NCBI GenBank assembly: GCA_019421345.1
Contig: JAHZFL010000029.1
Coordinates: 1 to 15,973 of the forward strand
Source of the DNA: Roseburia sp.
Lineage (GTDB): Bacteria > Bacillota > Clostridia > Lachnospirales > Lachnospiraceae
Direction: 5' to 3'
DNA length: 15,973 bases
The notes under the pieces were generated by a model. That model was not told the origin of the DNA, ran no database searches, and worked only from the letters and a program-made list of their open reading frames with translations. Numbering within the stretch: the stretch's first letter is position 1; each line of letters begins with the position of its first letter. Below are positions 5,947 to 13,950 of this stretch, piece after piece. The translations under genes were made by a program, and so were the position numbers.

Positions 5947-6759
5947 CTACGGCTCGTCGTTCGCACAGATAACTCTTGCGTATTCTCTTTGGAACTCGTC
6001 CTCCAAAACGCAAATTTTTCCCTCCGCGATGAGCCGGTTGATCCGTCCGGCATACCACGCATCTCCCACACCGATGGGATAATATCCCAAAATATCACCG
6101 ATGAGCCTCGCCTCCTTTATCGGAGTCCTCGTCAGTCTTTTCCAGATCAGAAAATCATAAAAATCCTCCGGTACGCCTACCACCCTGCCGTTTACCACAG
6201 CGCGGAGCGGACTCCCTTCTTCCACCAGCTCCTGCCACAATACTGCATACCTGCGCAGCTCCTGCGCGGGCACTATCTCCGCCTTTGGAAGAAACCCGGC
6301 AAATTCCTCCGGCGCAACCTCTCCCCAGTTTGTGTAACTGACCGTATGATCCGCGTACACGCTTGCTTCCGGCAAACGTACCGCCCACACCTCATTTTCA
6401 CACTTCTGCAGCATACTGCACAGGTGATAAAAGCCACAGCGCGCATACGGCGCATTGCTGTACCAGATTCTGATCCCCTCACCGTCCAAGAGATATTCCT
6501 GTAAACGTAAAATCTCCTCCGGACAAAGCGTTTCTATTTCCGCGATACGTTCCTTGAGCCGCCCCTCATCCAATGCAAAATCTAGGCAAATCACCTCGTC
6601 CGCCATTCCTTCCACCCAGCCGCAATACTCCCTTTCAGGCGCTTTCTTCTTTCCCGCGCAAAAAACGGCCATCGGCCCGTCTGCATGAACAATCGAAACT
6701 CGGCTCTTTGCCGCTTTCATCGAGGCTGCTTCGCTTTTTCCGAACAAAATCTCGATCAT
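5947..6759 (-). CDS. DUF1835/DUF3658 domain protein
   Basis: A 270-residue cytosolic protein. The N terminus MIEILFGKSEAASMKAAK fits the DUF1835 start, with strand-helix alternation up to about residue 130 (ADEVICLDFALDEGRL, then RIWYSNAPYARCGFYHL). The C-terminal part (about 195-262), with RLIGDILGYYPIGVGDAW and RINRLIAEGKICVLED, fits DUF3658, a small helical domain. The biochemical function of this family is unknown to me. The start ATG overlaps the lgt stop as ATGA, so translation is coupled, and rsmI follows after 13 bases. B. subtilis has no such gene at this place, so this and lgt are additions to the conserved cluster. Confidence 0.75.
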   Translation of the reverse strand: MIEILFGKSEAASMKAAKSRVSIVHADGPMAVFCAGKKKAPEREYCGWVEGMADEVICLDFALDEGRLKERIAEIETLCPEEILRLQEYLLDGEGIRIWYSNAPYARCGFYHLCSMLQKCENEVWAVRLPEASVYADHTVSYTNWGEVAPEEFAGFLPKAEIVPAQELRRYAVLWQELVEEGSPLRAVVNGRVVGVPEDFYDFLIWKRLTRTPIKEARLIGDILGYYPIGVGDAWYAGRINRLIAEGKICVLEDEFQREYARVICANDEP

Positions 6760-7511
6760 GCCGCCTTCCTCTCAAGCCTCGGCACTACTGCAAACATCAC
6801 TGCACCTGCTGCCACGATTCCAATCGAAATAATCTGCGAGGTCGAGAGTACGCCGATGCTTCCACGGTAATCGTTCCGCAAAAACTCAATGGCAAAACGT
6901 CCTATTCCATAAAGCAGCATCCATAACGCCGCCACACGTCCGGTTTTTGGCTTTCTGCCCGCATACCACAATAAGATCCCGCAAAAAATAAAGTCCCCAA
7001 TCGAAGAAATAAGCTGTGTCGGTATCAGTCTGACACCGTTTGGCGCAAAATTGGAAGCCCGGAATGTGATTCCATACCACGCAGCGGTTGGTCTGCCGTA
7101 GCAGCAGCCTGCGCACAGACAGCCGATCCGCCCAAACCCCTGTGCCAGCGATACCGCCGGCATAACGAGATCAAAGTATTCCAAAAATGAAACCTTCTGA
7201 ATTCTGCAATAAATCCAGCTCGCCAAAACACCGCCGATGATTCCCCCGTACACCACATAACCATTTCTGAAATCCCATAAAATCGAAATATCCTCAATGA
7301 TCCGCGGCAGTTCTACAATATAATAGAGAATACGGCTTCCCGCCATTCCACCGAAGATTGCACAGAAAAAAATCCCCCAGATAATATCATCATTCATCCC
7401 TCTCTTTTTTCCCCGGTATGAGGTCAAAAGCAGAGCGCTTAAAAATCCAATGGCAATCATCAAACCGTACATGTGAATCGTGACCGGTCCTATTTTCAAA
7501 TCGTTAAACAT
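6756..7511 (-). CDS. lgt: Prolipoprotein diacylglyceryl transferase (Lgt)
   Basis: A 251-residue membrane enzyme that transfers diacylglycerol from phosphatidylglycerol to the lipobox cysteine of prolipoproteins, the first step of lipoprotein maturation. Visible signatures: GPVTIHMYGLMIAIGF near the N terminus, GSRILYYI (about 58-65), VYGGIIGG (about 87-94), the hallmark GRIGCLCAGCCYG (127-139, the cysteine-rich version found in clostridia), and YGIGRFAIEFLRNDYRG (201-217). The ATG at 7511 has GGAGG four bases upstream; the open frame runs 15 codons further without support. An 80-base gap separates it from trmN6 upstream. The DUF885 lipoprotein in this window would be one of its substrates. 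Confidence 0.96.
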   Translation of the reverse strand: MFNDLKIGPVTIHMYGLMIAIGFLSALLLTSYRGKKRGMNDDIIWGIFFCAIFGGMAGSRILYYIVELPRIIEDISILWDFRNGYVVYGGIIGGVLASWIYCRIQKVSFLEYFDLVMPAVSLAQGFGRIGCLCAGCCYGRPTAAWYGITFRASNFAPNGVRLIPTQLISSIGDFIFCGILLWYAGRKPKTGRVAALWMLLYGIGRFAIEFLRNDYRGSIGVLSTSQIISIGIVAAGAVMFAVVPRLERKAA

Positions 7512-7591
7512 CGTTCCTCCATTCCAACGCGCAGATGATACCGCGCAGTCCCTCATTGCTCCTTCGTGATTCCTGCCGCTATATCCATAGA

Positions 7592-8332
7592 CTAATATCC
7601 GTAAATATCGTATATTTCATCGGTGTACACCCCCTGCTCCCTATAAACGATCAGTGGCTTTTCCACCGTAAGCCTCGACTTCCCACCGCGCAGTCCCTCA
7701 ATCAATACCATATTCGGCTCTTTATCAACATAAGGGTACACGAGCTTCATCCGTTTCGGCTCGATTTTATAAGCGACCATCTTGGCAAAAATCTCTGCCA
7801 GACGGAACGGGCGATGCACCATATAAAACCGTCCGTTCGGGCGCAATACCTTAGCGCTCTCGCGCAGAATATCATCCAGATCACATAAAATCTCATGGCG
7901 TGCGATTGCTTTTGCGTCAGAAGCGCTGCTGATTCCATGCTGCCCGATCATATAGGGCGGGTTTGTGGTGACAATATCAAAAGAAGATGCCCCAAATATT
8001 TTTGAAGCATCCTTCATATCGCCCGTGATGATTCTGATCTTATCTTCCAGATGATTGTACCGCACACTGCGGCGCGCCATATCTGCGCTCTCCTCCTGAA
8101 TCTCCAGTGCAAAAAAATCTGATGCCTTCGTCTTTGCTTCCATCAGAATCGGAATAATGCCTGTCCCGGTTCCAAGATCAAGCACCCGTTCCCCCTGCCT
8201 TGCCTGCGCAAAGCCGGAAAGAAGCACCGCATCCATACCAAAGCAAAACCGTGCGGGATTTTGGATGATAAAATAACCGTTGCGATGCAGCTCGTCCAGA
8301 CGTTCTCCCTCATGAATCAAATCATTTTGCAT
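7592..8332 (-). CDS. trmN6: tRNA1(Val) adenine N6-methyltransferase (TrmN6/YabB type)
   Basis: A 246-residue SAM-dependent methyltransferase. Motif I is VLDLGTGTGIIPILM (50-64) and the adenine N6 catalytic motif is NPPY (124-127, in DIVTTNPPYM). The N terminus DELHRNGYFIIQNPARFCFGMDAVLL is characteristic of the YfiC/YabB family, which modifies adenosine 37 of valine tRNA1 in E. coli. The start is at 8332 or 8335; AAGG lies just upstream, and I chose 8332 for the better spacing of seven bases. The 5-prime end overlaps ricT by 11 bases, so translation is coupled. It holds the position of yabB in the B. subtilis cluster; the exact tRNA target in Firmicutes is assumed from homology. Confidence 0.9.
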   Translation of the reverse strand: MQNDLIHEGERLDELHRNGYFIIQNPARFCFGMDAVLLSGFAQARQGERVLDLGTGTGIIPILMEAKTKASDFFALEIQEESADMARRSVRYNHLEDKIRIITGDMKDASKIFGASSFDIVTTNPPYMIGQHGISSASDAKAIARHEILCDLDDILRESAKVLRPNGRFYMVHRPFRLAEIFAKMVAYKIEPKRMKLVYPYVDKEPNMVLIEGLRGGKSRLTVEKPLIVYREQGVYTDEIYDIYGY

Positions 8333-9233
8333 CATCGATCCTTGATTTTCCTCCCTTGTCCTCCAACACCGAAAGCTCCCGCAGCTCCTCCGCCGACAGC
8401 CTGACATTATCCTTCCTGCGGCGCGGCTTAAATTTTAGCTGCTCGACCTTGTAGTCCCGAATTTCCTTCTCGTCTTCGATCTCGACAAGCACCTTCACTG
8501 TCTGGCGGAGCACGCTCACCGAGGAGACCTCACCGCGTAGTCCGTCGTCTGTCGTGACATGATCGCCGACATTCGGCAATCTGCTGTTGAGGTATTCATA
8601 AGTCTCCTCCTCATTTTTCAGACAACACATCAGTCTGCCGCACACACCGGAAATCTTCGTCGGATTTAAGGAAAGATTCTGCTCCTTCGCCATCTTAATG
8701 GAAACCGGCGCAAAATCTGACAGATAGGAGTGACAGCAAAGCGGTCTGCCGCAAATGCCGATTCCCCCCATGATCTTTGTCTCATCGCGTACACCAATCT
8801 GACGAAGCTCGATCCTCGTGCGGAAAACCGACGCCAGATCCTTGACCAGCTCACGGAAATCAATCCGTCCGTCCGCTGTAAAGTAAAACAGCAGCTTATT
8901 ATTATCAAATGTATACTCCGCATCCACCAGCTTCATATCCAGCTTATGCTTTGCGATCTTCTCCAGACATATCTTAAACGCCTCTTTTTCTTTCTCCCGG
9001 TTTCGCTCCGCCGTCTTTTCATCCTCTGCCGTCGCGATACGGATGACGGGCTTTAACGGCTGGATAACCTCATTTTCCAAGACGTCCCTTGCATCTGCCA
9101 TCACCGTTCCCAGCTCAACGCCGCGCGCCGTCTCTACGATCACATGCATTCCGGCTTTTAAATCCATCGTTCCGGGATCAAAAAAGTAAATTTTTCCGGC
9201 ATTCCGAAAACGAACTCCCGCTACCTTTGTCAT
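8322..9233 (-). CDS. ricT: PSP1 domain protein RicT (YaaT)
   Basis: A 303-residue PSP1-domain protein. In B. subtilis RicT works with RicA and RicF in a complex that carries iron-sulfur clusters, supports RNA processing by RNase Y and influences competence, biofilm and sporulation. The core runs from about residue 10 to 220. The clustered cysteines are visible in GICGRPLCCHSY (C161, C166, C167) and GVCGRLMCCLKNEEE (C198, C203, C204), consistent with cluster binding. A charged helix (about 70-95) and a basic segment FKPRRRKDN near residue 268 are also seen. AAAGGAG lies seven bases before the ATG. The gene starts two bases past the end of holB, as in B. subtilis. RicA and RicF genes are not in this window. 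Confidence 0.94.
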   Translation of the reverse strand: MTKVAGVRFRNAGKIYFFDPGTMDLKAGMHVIVETARGVELGTVMADARDVLENEVIQPLKPVIRIATAEDEKTAERNREKEKEAFKICLEKIAKHKLDMKLVDAEYTFDNNKLLFYFTADGRIDFRELVKDLASVFRTRIELRQIGVRDETKIMGGIGICGRPLCCHSYLSDFAPVSIKMAKEQNLSLNPTKISGVCGRLMCCLKNEEETYEYLNSRLPNVGDHVTTDDGLRGEVSSVSVLRQTVKVLVEIEDEKEIRDYKVEQLKFKPRRRKDNVRLSAEELRELSVLEDKGGKSRIDDAK

Positions 9234-9234
9234 A

Positions 9235-10248
9235 TCAGTTCTCCTTTATTGTCAACAGTAAAAGCTCAATCACCAGATCGAAATTGACATTGGCATTCAG
9301 ACGCACCTGCGCCTTGCGCAGCGCCTCCAAAATCTCCTCGATCCCATTGTACGAGCTTTTTTCTGCCTGTCTTTTTATATCATAAACCTCATCCTTAAAA
9401 ATGAGACTGTTTACATCTCCTGTTGCTTTAAATAACAATACATCGCGATACCAGATCATCATCAGATCAAAATAATCATTGATGCTCAATTTGTATTCGC
9501 CGATCTGCTTTACCGCCTCGCCCATCTCATAGAGGTCAATATCCTTCAGCCGCTTGATCAACTGCAATGCAGACGCCTTTAAATCATTAAAATCCTCTGA
9601 GGAAGCAAGCTGGATCGCTTTGCCGACATTGCCCTGCGCAAACGCGGCGCAGACATCCGCCTGATAATCGGGAATCCCGTAACTGCTCATCAAAAACCGT
9701 CTGATCTTCTCATCCGGCACCGCCTTAATATTTAACCGCACGCAGCGCGAGAGAATCGTCGGCAAAAACAACTCCGCATTCGTCGTCAAAAGAAGAATGA
9801 CCGCATAAGCCGGCGGCTCCTCAATCGTCTTTAGCAGGGCGTTCTGCGCCTGCACATTCATCTTCTCCGCTTCGTCGATAATGTAAATCTTATATTTACT
9901 GCCGTACGGCTTTATCACAATATCCTGATTCACCTGTGCGCGAATATCATCCACGGAAATCGTATTCGGCTTTTCATGCGTGACGTAGATAATATCCGGC
10001 TGGTTTCGTCCCGCCGCCTGCCTGCACGAATGACATTCCATGCATGGCTCTGCCTGCCCCGTCTGCGCAATCGTATCAGCAAGCCGCTCACACTGCAGCG
10101 TCTGCGCAAACGCCTCGGCAAGCATCATTTTTCCAGATTTGTCCGGTCCGTTGATGATGTATGCATGGGACACCTTCTCTGTAGTAATGGCATTGCGCAG
10201 ATGCCCGATCATCTGCTCATGTCCTAAAATCTCTTTAAATCCTGCCAT
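9235..10248 (-). CDS. holB: DNA polymerase III subunit delta prime
   Basis: A 337-residue clamp-loader subunit, the non-hydrolysing wrench of the gamma complex that loads the sliding clamp. Residues 28-50 hold a degenerate P-loop, GPDKSGK (34-40), in HAYIINGPDKSGKMMLAEAF. The zinc-binding cysteines are C53, C69, C72 and C75 (CMECHSC). The Walker B region is YIIDEAEKM (122-130), and the sensor/arginine-finger motif SRC is at 167-169. AGAGGT lies five bases upstream of the ATG. The gene begins 15 bases after yaaR and ends just before ricT, the canonical order. The altered P-loop agrees with delta prime rather than DnaX. Confidence 0.94.
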   Translation of the reverse strand: MAGFKEILGHEQMIGHLRNAITTEKVSHAYIINGPDKSGKMMLAEAFAQTLQCERLADTIAQTGQAEPCMECHSCRQAAGRNQPDIIYVTHEKPNTISVDDIRAQVNQDIVIKPYGSKYKIYIIDEAEKMNVQAQNALLKTIEEPPAYAVILLLTTNAELFLPTILSRCVRLNIKAVPDEKIRRFLMSSYGIPDYQADVCAAFAQGNVGKAIQLASSEDFNDLKASALQLIKRLKDIDLYEMGEAVKQIGEYKLSINDYFDLMMIWYRDVLLFKATGDVNSLIFKDEVYDIKRQAEKSSYNGIEEILEALRKAQVRLNANVNFDLVIELLLLTIKEN

Positions 10249-10263
10249 AATCTACCTCTTTTT

Positions 10264-10704
10264 CTAGGTGAGAATATCCAAAAGAAGCCCGCGAATCTCA
10301 CCGATCCTGTTCAAGATCGAGATATGGTCCTTCTCATCCTTTACTAATTCCTGCGCAAGCTCATCAAGATTCGCGTCGATCAGCTTGATCAATCCATAGA
10401 CTCTGTGCCGTCCCTTACGATCCAGGAAATTCTCTCTGGAAAATTTATGGGAACGGTAAACGACCTCATTCATAAAATCACGAATCAGCCCCCGGTATTT
10501 TTTCATATCACGAATGTCCATATGCTGCGCGATCCGGTTGCCCTGAAACGTAATATCCTGCAGCAGCGAATCCACCTTTGCCTGTAATTCGGCGTCTGTG
10601 ATCGCGCTCGCCAATGTAAACTTAAAGGTTCCGTCTCCCGTCTCCGTTATGGCGGTATCCGGTACCTGTGTGACCGGCACTGTACTGTTTACTTTTATAT
10701 CCAT
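10264..10704 (-). CDS. YaaR family protein (DUF327)
   Basis: A 146-residue, mainly helical protein of the YaaR/DUF327 family. After a polar, flexible N-terminal 30 residues, the family body is visible: AELQAKVDSLLQDITFQGNRIAQHMDIRD (about 38-66), YRGLIRDFMNEVV (about 70-82), the conserved FSRENFLDRKGRHRVYGLIKLIDANLDELA (about 88-117), then a C-terminal helix IGEIRGLLLDIL. The function is unknown; it is a conserved neighbour of holB in Firmicutes. The ATG has AGAGGGTGG four bases upstream. Confidence 0.88.
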   Translation of the reverse strand: MDIKVNSTVPVTQVPDTAITETGDGTFKFTLASAITDAELQAKVDSLLQDITFQGNRIAQHMDIRDMKKYRGLIRDFMNEVVYRSHKFSRENFLDRKGRHRVYGLIKLIDANLDELAQELVKDEKDHISILNRIGEIRGLLLDILT

Positions 10705-10724
10705 GCTGCCACCCTCTTTCTCAA

Positions 10725-11306
10725 CTACGACCTCATGAAGTCCTTGATTTCCTCTATCGTTTTCTGCAGCTCCTGATTATAAAAACGTCTCACAATCCCC
10801 GCCTGCGCCAGCTTCGCCTCGGAAAAATCGGACGCATCTGCAAGAAATCTGCGGCACATCTCCTCATATCCCGGCTTTGCCTGTGAACGCTCACGGTCTA
10901 ACGCCCGCTGCAAGCGAAGTCCGTCCTCTACCTCAATATAAATCGGAACCACACGGCTGCTCCCAAAATAACGGCGCAGCTTCTCATAAGCCTCCAGCGT
11001 ACCGATCGTCAGATAGTCTTTCGTTCCATCCTCAATCTGATGGTCGTCTGCCGTAAAATATTTCCACACACCGTGCACGGTGTCATACGCACGCAGCTCG
11101 ATCACCTTCCCGGCAGCGGAAAGCTCCTGCAGCGTCTCCTCACTGCAAAAATAATATTCTATGCCGTCCCTCTCTCCCGCACGCATCGGACGCGTGGTAT
11201 AGGGAACGATCCTTTTTAAGGAGAGCTTCGGATCCTCCACCAGCTTTTTATAAATCGTATCCTTGCCCGAGGAGCTTTTCCCCATGATACAATAGATTCT
11301 GCCCAT
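10725..11306 (-). CDS. Guanylate kinase-like P-loop protein
   Basis: A 193-residue protein of the guanylate kinase family. The ATP loop is GKSSSGKDT (9-17), with Asp where classical enzymes have Gly, Ser or Thr (GKST/GKGT). The nucleotide-monophosphate site YTTRPMRAGERDGIEYYF (about 36-53) is well kept, and TIGTLEAYEKL (about 101-111) fits the helix that follows the Walker B-like strand. The C terminus is longer and more charged than the lid of housekeeping Gmk. It heads the operon at the place where B. subtilis has tmk (thymidylate kinase). It may be a true guanylate kinase or a paralogue with another role; a separate canonical gmk elsewhere in the genome would favour the latter. The promoter at 11347-11375 probably drives it and the seven genes that follow. 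Confidence 0.82.
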   Translation of the reverse strand: MGRIYCIMGKSSSGKDTIYKKLVEDPKLSLKRIVPYTTRPMRAGERDGIEYYFCSEETLQELSAAGKVIELRAYDTVHGVWKYFTADDHQIEDGTKDYLTIGTLEAYEKLRRYFGSSRVVPIYIEVEDGLRLQRALDRERSQAKPGYEEMCRRFLADASDFSEAKLAQAGIVRRFYNQELQKTIEEIKDFMRS

Positions 11307-11346
11307 TTGTTATACCTTTCTAGTATAATATACTCTTATCAAATAT

Positions 11347-11375
11347 ACAATAAAATATCGCCCCATATTTGTCAA
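11347..11375 (-). promoter_or_regulatory. Sigma-A promoter of the gmk-like to rsmI operon
   Basis: On the minus strand TTGACA (11375-11370), 17 bases, TATTGT (11352-11347). The -35 element is consensus, the -10 is moderate. A palindrome AGTATAATATACT (11322-11334) lies between this promoter and the first start codon and could be an operator or simply AT-rich sequence. Confidence 0.6.
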
Positions 11376-11474
11376 ATCTCTTGTAAAAGGATCCCGTTTT
11401 ACCAGACCATGAACTCAATTTCTTTGCCGGCATATAATTATATGGAAGAAAAAACAATAACGGTATGAAATTTT

Positions 11475-12359
11475 ATGCGGAATTTTATCATCCTTTCCAT
11501 AGAAACGCATCTTTTCTTTGCCCGCATTATGCGCGAGCATGCTCTTTTTCTTGCCGCCGGCTTTCCCTGTAAAGAAAAAGAACGGATCAGGCAGGCAGAT
11601 TTTTTTCGGGAGCAATTTGAAAAGCTGCTGTGCGATGTGACAGAGCTTGCGGGCGGAAGGATACGCCCCTGCGTGCTCAATTCCGGCGAAATCGTTACAC
11701 AGTTTACGATTCCTGCCGAACAAAAAACATCCCTCCTTACAGGAATCCCTATTGACAGTGACATTTCCAAAAAACAGCTCTCCCTCTCCTCACATGCAGC
11801 CGGCATGGAGCGCAGAGAGCTTGCTGCATCTGTTTTTTCCATCAACGAACGAGCGCTTGAGCTCTTAAACGGCTTGATCGAATTTAAGGAATGCGTGCTA
11901 AAGGACGTTCGCTGCTGCTCACTTTTTACAACAAGCTATCCACTGCTCATAGAACACATTTTAAGGGAAGCAAAGCTTTACTACTCGCTTGTCGAAGCCT
12001 TGATGCAGGGACGCGGCATTTCCCCGCGCAGACTATGCGAAACAGAGCGCTTCTGGAACCAGATCATGATGGAGCACGCGCTTTTTATACGCGGTCTGCT
12101 CGATCCGTCTGAGGAGCAGCTAATCCATACTGCGGATGATTTTGCGGGCGATTACAAGAAGCTTCTGCAAATGGCCAGACAAAAGGACTGCCGTGCCATC
12201 AGGCAGGCGTCTCTCACAAAAACAATCGAATACCGCGACTTTAAAGCAACGGGAACAGAGGGCATCCTAGCATGTAATATATCCTCAATCATCCTGCCGC
12301 TGCTTGCCGATCATGTGCTGCGTGAAGCAAACCATTACCTGCGTCTGATGCGCTGCTAA
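11475..12359 (+). CDS. DUF2935 four-helix protein
   Basis: A 294-residue protein of the DUF2935 family, two tandem hemerythrin/ferritin-like four-helix bundles. The internal repeat is easy to see: IETHLFFARIMREHALFLAAGF (residues 9-30) and TERFWNQIMMEHALFIRGLLDPSEE (about 191-215), each with an MxEH or MREH pair (E21-H22 and E200-H201). Further His/Glu pairs occur in LLIEHILREAKLYY and LLADHVLREANHYL, so a metal site in each half is plausible. The function is unknown to me. The start at 11475 fits the family N terminus but has no strong binding site; a TATAAT at 11433-11438 may be the -10 of its promoter, with a poor -35. It is divergent from the long operon. Confidence 0.85.
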   Translation: MRNFIILSIETHLFFARIMREHALFLAAGFPCKEKERIRQADFFREQFEKLLCDVTELAGGRIRPCVLNSGEIVTQFTIPAEQKTSLLTGIPIDSDISKKQLSLSSHAAGMERRELAASVFSINERALELLNGLIEFKECVLKDVRCCSLFTTSYPLLIEHILREAKLYYSLVEALMQGRGISPRRLCETERFWNQIMMEHALFIRGLLDPSEEQLIHTADDFAGDYKKLLQMARQKDCRAIRQASLTKTIEYRDFKATGTEGILACNISSIILPLLADHVLREANHYLRLMRC

Positions 12360-12388
12360 TCATTTCTTACAATCCTTTGAAAAAGGTG

Positions 12389-12437
12389 TTGACAACTTTA
12401 CTTGTCATATATATAATGATGACAAATAAAGTTGTCA
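12389..12437 (+). promoter_or_regulatory. Consensus promoter embedded in paired palindromic operators
   Basis: TTGACA (12389-12394), 17 bases, TATAAT (12412-12417), both perfect matches to sigma-A consensus. The palindrome TGACAA-N6-TTGTCA occurs twice, at 12390-12407 over the -35 and spacer and at 12420-12437 just past the -10, with centres 30 bases apart. Together the two sites form inverted arms of 20 bases with one mismatch around a 10-base centre holding the -10. A dimeric repressor binding both sites would shut the promoter fully. The regulator is not identifiable from this window. Confidence 0.75.
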
Positions 12438-12535
12438 AACCAAACGGAGACCGCAAGGCTCGCAGTTCTGAAGAATCCAACAAATTTGGAAAAACGATTC
12501 TTCGCAGTAAACCGCTTCGGAATGGAGGAATTATT

Positions 12536-13585
12536 ATGGAACACGAATTTTCACAATGGCAAAGCGAACAAACACCGCCCACAGACCCGATACAGCCTCC
12601 TATGGAGGACGTGATCAAGCCTGCCAGAAAGCAGTTTTCAAAACTCGGACTGATGTTCTTTCTGGGAACACTGCTGATCATTTTGGTGCAGACGATCGCT
12701 TCTGCAGTCGCCATAAAAGTAAATGCCGGTATTGCCAACAGCACTTCCGCTATGCTGCTTGTGACAATGCTGCCGATGTACGCCATCGCCATGCCATTGA
12801 TGGGACTTTTGATCAGCCGTATCCCGTCACAAACGATCGCCAAAAAGAAAATGACGTTCGTTCAATGGCTGATCGCATTTTTAATTTGCTACGGGGGGAT
12901 GTATGCCAGCAATCTGATCGGTCTCTTTCTTACGGAGATCATCGCTGTATTCAAGGGTGCACCCGTCACAAACACAATAGCTGAAATTGCCGCGTCCTCC
13001 AATGTGCTTGTAAACTTTTTTATCATGGTCATCTGCGCGCCGATCGCAGAGGAGCTTTTGTTCCGCAAGCTTCTTATAGAACGGACGGTAAAATATGGCG
13101 AAGGAACTGCCGTCCTTTTTTCCGGTCTGATGTTTGCCCTCTTTCATGGCAATCTGAATCAGTTTGTGTATGCATTCACACTCGGAATATTCTTCGGCTT
13201 TATTTTTGTTAAAACCGGAAATATTCTCTATACGATCTATTTACATATGCTAATCAATTTCCTTGGCTCTATTCCCGGCGTTCTTCTGCTCAACTGGCTG
13301 GGCGAGGATTTTATCAATGCGCTGAGCGATCCCGCGCTTATGACGCCTTATGTGCAGCAGCATCTTGGCGGCATCATGCTTTATGCACTTTATGGACTTT
13401 TCGTGTTTGCGCTTGCCATTGCCGGGATTATCTTCTTTTGCGTTTCCTTGAAAAAGCTGCGGCTTTTCCCCGGCGAGGTAAGTATTCCGAAGGGCAAACG
13501 CTTTTCCACAACCATTTTAAATGTGGGAATGGCAATCTACTTTATCTACTGGATTATAATGATCGTGATACAACTGCTTGCTTAG
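12536..13585 (+). CDS. CPBP family intramembrane metalloprotease
   Basis: A 349-residue membrane protein of the CPBP (CAAX protease and bacteriocin-processing, ABI) family. The first 45 residues are polar with Pro and Gln, then at least seven hydrophobic helices follow. The three catalytic motifs are present: EELLFR with E172 and E173, FALFHGNLNQF with H204, and HMLINFLG with H237 and N241. These place the active site inside the membrane, as in the Rce1 type. Substrates could be signal peptides, bacteriocin leaders or an anti-sigma factor; none is indicated nearby. I chose the ATG at 12536 because GGAGG lies seven bases upstream and the extra 53 codons of the longer frame run through the promoter and operators. 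The mRNA leader is about 110 bases. A strong terminator follows, so this is a single-gene unit. Confidence 0.92.
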   Translation: MEHEFSQWQSEQTPPTDPIQPPMEDVIKPARKQFSKLGLMFFLGTLLIILVQTIASAVAIKVNAGIANSTSAMLLVTMLPMYAIAMPLMGLLISRIPSQTIAKKKMTFVQWLIAFLICYGGMYASNLIGLFLTEIIAVFKGAPVTNTIAEIAASSNVLVNFFIMVICAPIAEELLFRKLLIERTVKYGEGTAVLFSGLMFALFHGNLNQFVYAFTLGIFFGFIFVKTGNILYTIYLHMLINFLGSIPGVLLLNWLGEDFINALSDPALMTPYVQQHLGGIMLYALYGLFVFALAIAGIIFFCVSLKKLRLFPGEVSIPKGKRFSTTILNVGMAIYFIYWIIMIVIQLLA

Positions 13586-13623
13586 ATCATGAGCGCTGCG
13601 CTTTTCGCATCATCTTATCCACA

Positions 13624-13667
13624 AAAACAGGAATCGTGCATCATTTGCCCGATTCCTGTTTTGCCTT
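13624..13667 (+). terminator. Intrinsic terminator of the CPBP gene
   Basis: AAAACAGGAATCG (13624-13636), a 13-base loop, CGATTCCTGTTTT (13650-13662), then GCCTTTTT. The perfect 13-base-pair stem and T-run make a clear terminator; the AAAA at the left arm lets it work from the minus strand as well. Confidence 0.9.
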
Positions 13668-13950
13668 TTTAAGGGATATTTTTTGCGTAAAGCGCCCGAT
13701 TGCCGGTGCGAACACCGCTTCCAAATCAATTTTTCAGGCAATACCATAACCCTTCCTCCCCAACACCGCATCAGATGTGGAAGATACACCTCGACCATAA
13801 GAATCATCTGCTTCCAGCCCCCGCAGCAGCGACCGCACATATCACTGTTTGTATATACGTCGCACATATCCGCGCAAACCATATGTGCGCGGGTGGAAGG
13901 CTTCTCCTATGGTCTCCTGACATTGATTCCGTTGTTCTGCTAAAAACCTC
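13668..13950. other. Gene-free convergent region with short repeats
   Basis: No frame here has a binding site or protein-like composition. Structure present: CGCACATATC occurs twice (13834-13843 and 13861-13870), and the second copy pairs with ATATGTGCG (13881-13889) to form a 9-base-pair hairpin with an 11-base loop. A small hairpin CGGTG-CGAA-CACCG lies near 13696-13709. It separates two convergent genes. It may hold an RNA element, a gene remnant or the 3-prime region of the DUF434 transcript; I cannot decide which. Confidence 0.4.

Noticed and set aside
5934..6098. N-terminal extension of the RsmI frame
   Set aside because: The extension overlaps the coding end of the DUF1835 gene, is not protein-like, and the internal ATG at 5933 has a good binding site and the family N terminus.
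12377..12535. N-terminal extension of the CPBP protease starting at 12377
   Set aside because: It would be translated from the promoter and operator DNA itself, upstream of the predicted transcription start; the ATG at 12536 has GGAGG at the right distance.
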